A stretch of DNA of 28,429 nt from a virus. The notes under the pieces are model-generated. The model was not told the origin of the DNA, did no database searches, and was given only the letters and a program-made list of their open reading frames with translations. Location of the stretch: IMG/VR virus record IMGVR_UViG_3300045738_000201, positions 1-28,429 of that record; one strand, written 5' to 3'. A program made the position numbers and the translations under genes. Positions 14,729 to 20,310 of this stretch are shown here, in pieces. Numbering within the stretch: the stretch's first letter is position 1; every line of letters begins with the position of its first letter.

Positions 14729-15538
14729 CTAAGAGGCTTGAGCATTTTCGGGCTTGTCTTCGACGTATTCAACCCTGCAACAGCTTGAACCGTCTTTCAG
14801 TTGCCAGCTATCGTTAGGCATTTCTTTTTTACCACACTTGGAGCAGTAAGCTAAGTACAGTCCTGTTTTTGTTTTACCGAATTTTGCTTCAAATGATTTA
14901 TGTTCTTTTTTAGGCTTTTCCCATTCCTTATTATTTTTGATCCATTTATTGAGCCTCCTTTTTATGTCAAACGTTTGTTGCATCTCCGCTTTGAATTTAG
15001 TTTCTCCCTTATTCATTTCTGTCCAATAATTAATAAATTCACACATTAAATTACCTTCGATTTGCCATTCTTCACCTATTTTAACAGCATCAAGAGCAAA
15101 TTTATCGGCTCTCTTATCTGTTTTTTCTTTTACTTTTGATTGATCTTTAGATTGATATTTAACCTTATCTTTAGCTTTAAGGGTTACATAAACACTTTCA
15201 ATACCTTTCATTAAGCCTTTCTGAGTAAGTCTCTTAATAACACTTAAATGGGGCTTAGAATTTGGTTTAAGTATGCCATATTGAAACTCGATGAATTTGG
15301 GAATAAAATACTGATCATCGCCCTTAATGTATTCCATCTTAGCCGTTATTTCAGTTGGCAGTTCATCATAATCAACCCATTCACCTATTAGAAACTCTGC
15401 TGCTTCCCAGTCAGCATCCCAGATCCCAGCGTGATCGCATCTTGTTAGCAAATAGATCCAGAACAATTTGTTCTTTGGGGTTAATCTGCGGAACCATGCT
15501 TTGTCCCATATTTTAGTGTCTATAAATCTCTTAGCCAT
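14729..15538 (-). CDS. Replication initiator/helicase-loader-like protein (DnaD-like N-terminus)
   Basis: A 269-aa protein. Residues 1-110 look like the winged-helix N-terminus shared by phage replisome organisers and DnaD-like proteins (RRLTPKNKLFWIYLLTRCDH, AGIWDADWEAAEFLIG). A charged Lys/Asp-rich linker (KAKDKVKYQSKDQSKVKEK) follows, then a helical part with EFINYWTEMNKGETKF and IKRRLNKWIKNNKEW, like the DnaB2/DnaD C-terminal module. The end has a possible zinc site (YCSKCGKK and SSCCRVEY). It probably opens the origin and recruits host helicase; no phage polymerase or helicase is encoded. It overlaps the upstream gene by 8 bases. Confidence 0.7.
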   Translation of the reverse strand: MAKRFIDTKIWDKAWFRRLTPKNKLFWIYLLTRCDHAGIWDADWEAAEFLIGEWVDYDELPTEITAKMEYIKGDDQYFIPKFIEFQYGILKPNSKPHLSVIKRLTQKGLMKGIESVYVTLKAKDKVKYQSKDQSKVKEKTDKRADKFALDAVKIGEEWQIEGNLMCEFINYWTEMNKGETKFKAEMQQTFDIKRRLNKWIKNNKEWEKPKKEHKSFEAKFGKTKTGLYLAYCSKCGKKEMPNDSWQLKDGSSCCRVEYVEDKPENAQAS

Positions 15539-15923
15539 AATATTTTTCCTTTTTTTTGTTTAATTCTAAAAGTTCTTTTTTACTTAAAAAACAATCAAAC
15601 AAAGCACTTAATTTTTCTAATGTTTTGTTATAATCATTATAAAACTTATACCCATGTAATTTAAATCTTTTTTGATTTATAGTCTGAATGTCTTGCATTT
15701 CCCGAACATATTCTTCCGTCCTTTCTAAGATTTCTATAAACAATACAGGATGTTCCCAGTTTAAAGATTTCATCCCTCTAAAAAAACTATCCACCAACCC
15801 CTGTATCATCTGGTGGTCAACATTACCGTAGTCGTTGTTATGTATCTGAAATTGGTATTCATGGGTTTCCTGTTCGTCTTCGTACATTTCATGAAAAACA
15901 TCTTTAAATACTAATCTTGCCAT
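15531..15923 (-). CDS. Unknown early protein, 130 aa
   Basis: An acidic/aromatic protein with no recognised family. The N-terminus is acidic (FHEMYEDEQETHEYQFQIHN); the rest is predicted helical and ends in a lysine-rich tail (ELNKKKEKYYG). It overlaps the DnaD-like gene by 8 bases and follows a 70-aa gene by one base. It is therefore co-translated with replication genes and may take part in replication or host takeover. GGGAGAATTAAA gives a clear ribosome binding site. Confidence 0.65.
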   Translation of the reverse strand: MARLVFKDVFHEMYEDEQETHEYQFQIHNNDYGNVDHQMIQGLVDSFFRGMKSLNWEHPVLFIEILERTEEYVREMQDIQTINQKRFKLHGYKFYNDYNKTLEKLSALFDCFLSKKELLELNKKKEKYYG

Positions 15924-15924
15924 T

Positions 15925-16137
15925 TTAATTCTCCCGTTCGTTTAAAAATTTACAAATAGAGTCAGGGCTTAATTCCAACCAATGTTTATACATCGGCGGT
16001 TCATTCATAATTATTATATCCGCATTGTAAAGAGTCTTTGCGAATACCGTTGCTTCCACTTCATCCCAAAACCACCTAAATTTACCTCCAGGTATTTCTA
16101 CATAAATAAGTGGTATTTTTAATTGTTTTCTAGCCAT
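15925..16137 (-). CDS. Unknown early protein, 70 aa
   Basis: A small protein with a beta start (QLKIPLIYVEIPGGKFRWFW), a helix (EVEATVFAKTLYNAD) and a C-terminal section rich in Pro and Glu (NEPPMYKHWLELSPDSICKF). No family is recognised. It overlaps the end of the HNH gene by 8 bases and ends one base before the next gene's start region, so it belongs to the same tightly packed early operon. Confidence 0.6.
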   Translation of the reverse strand: MARKQLKIPLIYVEIPGGKFRWFWDEVEATVFAKTLYNADIIIMNEPPMYKHWLELSPDSICKFLNEREN

Positions 16138-16492
16138 TTTCTATCTCCATTATTTTTTGCTCTATTTCGTGTTTAATATCTTCATAATTCCAAGGCTCTT
16201 TGTTTATCGTATTTGCCCGTTTCTTCAGTCGGCTTAGTAAAGCCTTACCTAATGTCTTTTCCGCCCATCTATGGGCATCTATGGGGTGCTTATGCCACCA
16301 ATACAAGTGACATCCCAGGCATAAAGCCTTAACATTATCAAGATTGAATTGCATTTTAGGGTATTTGCCCCTGGGATAGATATGGGATGTTTGAAGATTC
16401 TTTTCCTTACCGCATTTCAGGCATTTCTTATCCCGCAGGATAACGTATTCCCGGAGCAATTTATGCAATTTATTTCTTTGTGCTTTTTTCAT
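16130..16492 (-). CDS. HNH nuclease-like protein
   Basis: A 120-aa protein with a treble-clef HNH layout: CLKCGK (C24, C27), LQTSHIYPRG (H37 at the catalytic position), NLDNVKALCLGCHLYWW (N-x6-C-x2-CH, C58, C61, H62). A basic helical tail follows. HNH enzymes near replication and SSB genes include NinG/Rap-like recombination nucleases and homing endonucleases; its place inside the operon, coupled to the SSB gene by a 1-base overlap, favours a working recombination or DNA-processing enzyme over a mobile invader. The second His of a classic HNH motif cannot be fixed by eye (H67 or H69 are candidates). Confidence 0.75.
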   Translation of the reverse strand: MKKAQRNKLHKLLREYVILRDKKCLKCGKEKNLQTSHIYPRGKYPKMQFNLDNVKALCLGCHLYWWHKHPIDAHRWAEKTLGKALLSRLKKRANTINKEPWNYEDIKHEIEQKIMEIENG

Positions 16493-17121
16493 TAAAAAGG
16501 CAGATCGTCATCTTCTCTTGGTTCTTCTTTTAACTCCTCTTCCGGTTGCTCCATCAGGGAGTCTATTGAATTAACTATTTCCCACATTTTCGGCATAATT
16601 TCATCAACCAACATAACCTTTTCCTCTGCATTCAACCCATTAGCAGAGCAAGCTATCTTAGTTGCGTTATTAAAAGCCATTCCAAAACGTATATTGTCCT
16701 GAGTTGTAATGTCTCTTTCCTTAACTGAACCATATCCGTAAGGTTTTTCTATGGCACTGCGAGTATCTTCAACCTTCTTAGTCCACTCTTTACTTGCTCC
16801 TTCTATTTTATACCGGATTCCGTCTTCTGTCTTTGTCATCGTGATGTCAAGCAGTTCTCCTTTTGGAAAATCCACCAAGTGCTTGTAAAGAGCGATGGAA
16901 CATTTGAAATCAAACGATTGACCTGTTTTAATTTCAAAAGGTTCTTTGTCTCCGTATGGAGCCGCATAGTACGATTCTCCGATATTTACACAAGGTAAAT
17001 CATATTCAATTTTGCCCTCGTATCCAGACGGTTTTCCCTTGATCGCAATCGGATTGTCTTGTAGTTGTAGGGATAGTGGCTTATCAATATGATGTGCCAT
17101 TTTCAGTTGTAAAAATGCCAT
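16492..17121 (-). CDS. Single-stranded DNA-binding protein-like
   Basis: A 209-aa protein. The first about 110 residues are strand-rich, as in an OB fold (SFDFKCSIALYKHLVDFPKG, DGIRYKIEGASKEW). A helical section follows, and the end is a strongly acidic tail closing with DDDLPF at residues 204-209. That tail is the near-exact SSB tip (consensus DDDIPF) which recruits replication and recombination partners. The core does not look like a standard SSB, so it may be a phage-specific ssDNA-binding or annealing protein. It has AAGGAG ahead of the ATG and is coupled to the HNH gene. Confidence 0.7.
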   Translation of the reverse strand: MAFLQLKMAHHIDKPLSLQLQDNPIAIKGKPSGYEGKIEYDLPCVNIGESYYAAPYGDKEPFEIKTGQSFDFKCSIALYKHLVDFPKGELLDITMTKTEDGIRYKIEGASKEWTKKVEDTRSAIEKPYGYGSVKERDITTQDNIRFGMAFNNATKIACSANGLNAEEKVMLVDEIMPKMWEIVNSIDSLMEQPEEELKEEPREDDDLPF

Positions 17122-17152
17122 TTTCTGACTCCTTTTTAGTGTTAGTAATTCA

Positions 17153-17275
17153 TTAAATTAATTTAATAATCATCTGGGTGACAGCAATACAAATTGCTAA
17201 AACCGCCAGGGGAACTACAAAGATCGGTAAAGTATTGTCCAACCAGTCAATTATTACCTCTATAATTTTAATCAT
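17153..17275 (-). CDS. 40-aa single-pass membrane protein
   Basis: A short gene: ATG at 17275-17273 with AAGGAG eight bases ahead, TAA at 17155-17153. The peptide starts MIKIIEVIIDWLDNTLP and then has a hydrophobic helix (about residues 17-38, FVVPLAVLAICIAV). It overlaps the 46-aa membrane gene by 8 bases. Two such genes back to back in the early operon suggest a membrane-active pair, for example acting on the host envelope, but no family is known. Confidence 0.6.
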   Translation of the reverse strand: MIKIIEVIIDWLDNTLPIFVVPLAVLAICIAVTQMIIKLI

Positions 17276-17408
17276 TTTTAATCTCCTTTATAAATTTCTT
17301 GAAAATTGCAAAAATCATCATTGCCCCAAATACAACCACGATCCATATCATTGCCGCAATTCCAAGCACCAATAGGTTTCCGATCCACTCTGCTATGCTA
17401 ACTATCAT
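17268..17408 (-). CDS. 46-aa single-pass membrane protein
   Basis: ATG at 17408-17406 overlaps the TGA of the preceding winged-helix gene (ATGA); TAA at 17270-17268. The peptide begins MIVSIAEWIGNLLVLG, continues as one long hydrophobic helix (about residues 10-36) and ends with a basic tail (KKFIKEIKND). It forms a coupled pair with the 40-aa gene. The length and charged C-terminal tail would fit small phage inhibitors or superinfection-exclusion peptides; this is conjecture. Confidence 0.6.
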   Translation of the reverse strand: MIVSIAEWIGNLLVLGIAAMIWIVVVFGAMMIFAIFKKFIKEIKND

Positions 17409-17731
17409 CTTGCTGCAAACAGGGTAAACTGATCCGGGTTAATGAAGTCATCTTCAGTCTTTAATCTCCAAAGATGTTCCCTCTTTCCGTAGCTCCCCAT
17501 CGTGTATTTATCGGTTTTGATTAGTTTACCGGAATCGGTTAGGCTTGTCAGGGATCTACGGATTGAAGTAATCGGGCACCCCAGGTTCATTCTACCTAAA
17601 ATCATGCTGGGACTCAAAGGTTTATCGGATAGGCAGAAGTGATTAAGGATTAATTGATCCTGAGTCCCCCCCTTTTTTCGAGAGGCTACTAAATCAATCC
17701 CGGTTTCACTTGTTGTATTATAATAACTCAT
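17405..17731 (-). CDS. Winged-helix DNA-binding protein (start moved inward)
   Basis: The open frame reaches a GTG at 17812, but that stretch overlaps the 53-aa gene. The ATG at 17731-17729 has AGGAG six bases ahead, giving 108 residues. The core LILNHFCLSDKPLSP, then GCPITSIRRSLTSLTDSGKL, then TMGSYGKREHLWRL fits a winged helix: helix, helix-turn-recognition helix, and a beta wing ending in W-R-L. It is probably a transcriptional regulator or replication factor of the early region. It is coupled to two membrane mini genes downstream. Confidence 0.65.
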   Translation of the reverse strand: MSYYNTTSETGIDLVASRKKGGTQDQLILNHFCLSDKPLSPSMILGRMNLGCPITSIRRSLTSLTDSGKLIKTDKYTMGSYGKREHLWRLKTEDDFINPDQFTLFAAR

Positions 17732-17744
17732 TGTTCTCTCCTGT

Positions 17745-17906
17745 TTAAATTCTCCACAATGCAATTCGTCCAAATCCATCACCCCGAATAGCTGTATTCC
17801 AGCCTTTTTCACTTAATCTAAGTTGTTCAGACTTGAGCCATCCCAGATCGACCTTTGTAAGATTTTTGGTGATTTGCTGGCAGTCTGCCTTGTAAGGTTT
17901 CTTCAT
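17745..17906 (-). CDS. 53-aa ORFan
   Basis: ATG at 17906-17904 joined to the previous stop as TAATG; TAA at 17747-17745, 13 bases before the next start. The peptide begins MKKPYKADCQQITKNLTK and includes WLKSEQLRLSEKGWNTAIRG near the middle. The WxxAIRGDGFGRIALWRI end is distinctive. The frame fits exactly between two coupled genes, which supports it over the overlapping GTG-started frame. The function is unknown; the length and basic, helical nature suggest a small nucleic-acid-binding or inhibitor protein. Confidence 0.6.
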   Translation of the reverse strand: MKKPYKADCQQITKNLTKVDLGWLKSEQLRLSEKGWNTAIRGDGFGRIALWRI

Positions 17907-18328
17907 TATTCACTCCCCTTTAGGTTCTTTAAATTATCTGCTAAATCTTCAAATTGTGCGGCAGATCTCATGTCCGGAAAACTCCTGGACATATGTTCGA
18001 GTGCATCTTCTATCAGTTTGAGTTCGGTCTGACTACAATAAACAATAACTTCAGCAGATCCGGGAGCACGAGGTAGTTCGGAGTTCCCATTTAACATGAC
18101 ATCCCGAACCCGCCGAGTTAATTCATTAAATCTTTCAACCCCCTCATTAATCCTGATACAAAGGGCACTGAAATGACTAAGCTTTTGCGAATCCGAATCC
18201 AGATCCTCTCCCTCCGTAATCGTTAGGAGACTCTCCAGGAAGTTAAACAGATTCAAGTAGTCCTGTTCAAGTTTCAGATACTGAGATTCTGAGTGTTTGT
18301 TTATCATCTTGCCAAGAGAGCTATTCAT
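17906..18328 (-). CDS. Unknown early protein, 140 aa, helical
   Basis: A mainly helical, acidic protein. The segments LNLFNFLESLLTITEGED, HFSALCIRINEGVERFNELT and CSQTELKLIEDALEHMSRSF alternate with polar turns. No family is recognised. It overlaps the basic 52-aa gene upstream by 8 bases and couples to the 53-aa gene downstream. Confidence 0.6.
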   Translation of the reverse strand: MNSSLGKMINKHSESQYLKLEQDYLNLFNFLESLLTITEGEDLDSDSQKLSHFSALCIRINEGVERFNELTRRVRDVMLNGNSELPRAPGSAEVIVYCSQTELKLIEDALEHMSRSFPDMRSAAQFEDLADNLKNLKGSE

Positions 18329-18479
18329 AATCTATATCCCCCCGTCTAAATGGTGACTTGAGAAGTTCTGTCACTCCAGCTATAATCTTAATCCAAAGCC
18401 CATTAGTCCTACGATTGGCTCCCCTTTTCTTTCCCTTATCAGATCGAGTCTTTCTCTTACGTTCAAATGGTATCGGCAT
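18321..18479 (-). CDS. 52-aa basic ORFan
   Basis: ATG at 18479-18477 overlaps the previous stop (TAATG) and has GGAGGAATTATA ahead; TAG at 18323-18321. The first half is very basic (FERKRKTRSDKGKKRGANRR) and the second half is a short amphipathic helix (LWIKIIAGVTELLKS). It fills the space between two coupled genes. A nucleic-acid-binding role is inferred from charge alone. Confidence 0.6.
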   Translation of the reverse strand: MPIPFERKRKTRSDKGKKRGANRRTNGLWIKIIAGVTELLKSPFRRGDIDYE

Positions 18480-18796
18480 TATAATTCCTCCAGTATCTCG
18501 TTAATCCTACCAGGATGCACTAATTCGCCTGTAATTATATCCTTAACGCTTAGAATTTTCATTTTCGGACAACTACCTAAGTAACTGTCAAAGCCCTTCA
18601 ATTTGGCGATTTTATAGCGTATTAGTAGGTCATGTAGATTATCATCGGTAAACACTCCAAAGTCTAATGTGGGATGTTCAAATTCAACTTCCATACAATA
18701 ACGTTCTTTTTCAAGACACTCATTACATACCCTTTCTCCCAAGTCCATCTGGATTGCAGGGAATTTGTGATCACATTGAATACAGGTAAATTCCAT
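18479..18796 (-). CDS. Zinc-finger protein, 105 aa
   Basis: The N-terminus carries two CxxC pairs: FTCIQCDHKF (C5, C8) and RVCNECLEKE (C24, C27), a treble-clef or ribbon type zinc site. The remainder (TDDNLHDLLIRYKIAKLKGF) is helical with a C-terminal hydrophobic helix. It couples to the next gene upstream at 18796 by a shared base. Small phage zinc proteins of this kind often modulate host transcription or restriction; no specific family is recognised. Confidence 0.65.
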   Translation of the reverse strand: MEFTCIQCDHKFPAIQMDLGERVCNECLEKERYCMEVEFEHPTLDFGVFTDDNLHDLLIRYKIAKLKGFDSYLGSCPKMKILSVKDIITGELVHPGRINEILEEL

Positions 18797-19062
18797 TACT
18801 CACTCCTTAATGGTGTGCTGAAATCATCAGAAAATAAATAAACCTTATCATCTTCGCCCCACGGTTCACTAAATCCGTTAATCTCGATCCCCATTTTTTC
18901 CAATTCTTTTTTGGCTTGAATGGTTAAAAATCCACAATTAGAATCCCAGGGAAAGATTCTTGATATTCCGCTAAAACAAAAATCAGTAATCTTAAATCTG
19001 GTTCCCTTATGGGTGGTTGAGCTTAGATACTTCACCACGAACATTCTTTTATTTTTCATCAC
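18796..19062 (-). CDS. Unknown early protein, 88 aa
   Basis: A small protein of mixed alpha/beta character (KRMFVVKYLSSTTHKGTRFK, AKKELEKMGIEINGF, EDDKVYLFSDDF). No known family. The start overlaps the preceding stop by 4 bases (ATGA), and it lies in the second position of the early operon, where host-takeover genes are common. Confidence 0.6.
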   Translation of the reverse strand: MMKNKRMFVVKYLSSTTHKGTRFKITDFCFSGISRIFPWDSNCGFLTIQAKKELEKMGIEINGFSEPWGEDDKVYLFSDDFSTPLRSE

Positions 19063-19328
19063 TCACCCCCTGCATTGGCTATGACATCTCTTGCATTTTC
19101 AAAATGTAAATCAGTTTCGTTATCTTTGTCTCGATCATGGTAATCCAAGATCATTTTCAAAGCATTTAGCATCTCAGGTGCTGATGCGATTAGGTTGGCA
19201 TTAGCATCATTCTGGTATAAGTTTGCTATCGGATAATTATCATCACCAGCAACTACTCTATAATAGCCATTTTTCTTTTTTATAGACTTCCATTGTCCAT
19301 TACTTATATCGCATTTTGTTTGTTTCAT
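19059..19328 (-). CDS. Early phage protein with NANLIASAPEMLxALK motif
   Basis: This 89-aa protein is the first gene of the early operon. The central NANLIASAPEMLNALK matches a motif (NA-x-LIA-x-APE-(L/M)L-x-AL) that recurs in small hypothetical proteins of many temperate and lytic phages, including ones with a beta-rich front half like this one. The biochemical role of that family is not known to me. TAAGGAG lies about seven bases before the ATG. Its position behind the candidate early promoter suggests immediate-early expression. Confidence 0.7.
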   Translation of the reverse strand: MKQTKCDISNGQWKSIKKKNGYYRVVAGDDNYPIANLYQNDANANLIASAPEMLNALKMILDYHDRDKDNETDLHFENARDVIANAGGE

Positions 19329-19364
19329 TGAAAACTCCTTATTGTTATTTTATTCACGATTCAA

Positions 19365-19391
19365 TTTATATTAAAAAAACGACAAAGTAAA
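19365..19391 (-). promoter_or_regulatory. Candidate early promoter
   Basis: On the minus strand TTTACT (19391-19386) and TATAAA (19370-19365) are 15 bases apart, about 40 bases ahead of the first early gene. The -10 box is 5/6 and the -35 box 4/6 matched to the sigma-70 consensus. The spacing is shorter than ideal. The -35 box touches the inverted repeat 19390-19418, an arrangement seen in repressor- or activator-controlled promoters. Confidence 0.4.
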
Positions 19392-19418
19392 CCCTTTTAT
19401 TCATTTATTTTAAGGGTT
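19390..19418. promoter_or_regulatory. Inverted repeat, possible operator
   Basis: Perfect 7-base arms aaccctt (19390-19396) and aagggtt (19412-19418) are separated by 15 AT-rich bases. The 22-base centre-to-centre spacing equals about two helical turns, as for a dimeric regulator. It directly abuts the candidate early promoter. It could also be a weak hairpin. Confidence 0.4.
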
Positions 19419-19443
19419 AAGAAACTCTATATAATAAGGGGGG

Positions 19444-19514
19444 AAGTCAGGGGCGATTGTATATATTGTGAATATGGACGATTAAAGAGTAAACGCCCGG
19501 ATCACCCCCGACTT
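19444..19514 (-). ncRNA. Structured RNA hairpin at the tail/early boundary
   Basis: Arms aagtcaggggcgat (19444-19457) and atcacccccgactt (19501-19514) enclose 43 bases. In minus-strand RNA all 14 positions pair, counting two G-U pairs. In plus-strand RNA the same two positions would be A-C mismatches, so the structure fits the minus-strand transcript. It starts 41 bases after the last tail gene. There is no U run, so a plain intrinsic terminator is unlikely. It may be a 3' structure, an attenuator or a small RNA. The 226-base gap 19329-19554 holds no other gene I can see. Confidence 0.5.
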
Positions 19515-19554
19515 TAGGGTAGAAATTTAATAAAAAAATTCCATAATATTAAGT

Positions 19555-20310
19555 TTAAATTAATTGCTGAGTCAAGTTCATTGTAGTGCTATATATATTG
19601 CTGGCTACCTCTGTAAATTGTAGCGAATCAGCAGACATCCGAACCCAATGGTAGGCACTTCCGTCATAATATACAAATTTAAATCTATCCTGCTCTGTAT
19701 TATCCCTCAATGCTTCTAACGATGTTTTCATGGCTACCGTAATAAAACTCCATTTCCATGACCAAGTTGTGATTGGGTCGTGCTTTTTAGTAGAAAATTC
19801 ACTACCAGAATAGGTGGTTGTTATTATGTTCCCGGATTTTTTTGATATAATGCTTTGTAAGTCAAACTCAAAATCAAAATCATACTTAGCACCAATTAAA
19901 AATTCCGTGTTGTTTGCAACGGCTCCACTTGTTGATCTCAATGTCCAGTATTGCTTTGAGTCTTCTGAAAATGTATCTATTGTCCAGCCAGCAACAAAAG
20001 TATCCGTCATTGCATTGGTAGTCGATGCAGACGCCATATCGGCATTTGCAGAACCATAGAGAGTCAGATTGTCGGTCTCATCCGACGAAAAATAAAGAGC
20101 AATAGCGGATACCGCCACAGCAGAACCGAGATTAATTTTAATCGCATCCCCGCTACCAAAACTTGAAATACTCAACGCTAGGGACTGATCGAAAAATCGG
20201 TCTTGATCTGTTATACTTGCACTCGCTGAAAAAGTCGACCCATCGTGTGTCCCTTCCGTATATGATCCACTATATAATTCCTTTACTGGATAAATAAATG
20301 ACTTTGCCAT
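19555..20310 (-). CDS. Minor tail protein with carbohydrate-binding-like domain
   Basis: A 251-aa, beta-rich protein that ends the tail operon. Residues about 55-90 (AIKINLGSAVAVSAIALYFS and on to TLYGSAN) look like an F5/8-type-C or galactose-binding fold strand pattern. The C-terminal half (WKWSFITVAMKTSLEALRDN, FKFVYYDGSAYHWVRMS) resembles distal-tail/baseplate proteins. It is coupled to the larger tail gene upstream (TAATG). A baseplate or host-adhesion role is inferred. Confidence 0.6.
   Translation of the reverse strand: MAKSFIYPVKELYSGSYTEGTHDGSTFSASASITDQDRFFDQSLALSISSFGSGDAIKINLGSAVAVSAIALYFSSDETDNLTLYGSANADMASASTTNAMTDTFVAGWTIDTFSEDSKQYWTLRSTSGAVANNTEFLIGAKYDFDFEFDLQSIISKKSGNIITTTYSGSEFSTKKHDPITTWSWKWSFITVAMKTSLEALRDNTEQDRFKFVYYDGSAYHWVRMSADSLQFTEVASNIYSTTMNLTQQLI

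Noticed and set aside
15100-15200. Iteron-like words (gattgat) in the DnaD-like gene as a replication origin
   Set aside because: Only two or three imperfect copies within a Lys/Asp-rich linker; too weak to call an origin.
17405-17812. GTG-started 135-codon version of the winged-helix gene
   Set aside because: The extra 27 codons overlap the coupled 53-aa gene in another frame, and the ATG at 17731 has AGGAG at good spacing.
19444-19514. tRNA-like element
   Set aside because: The 71-base length and paired ends suggest one, but there is no T-loop, no anticodon arm and no CCA-adjacent pattern.
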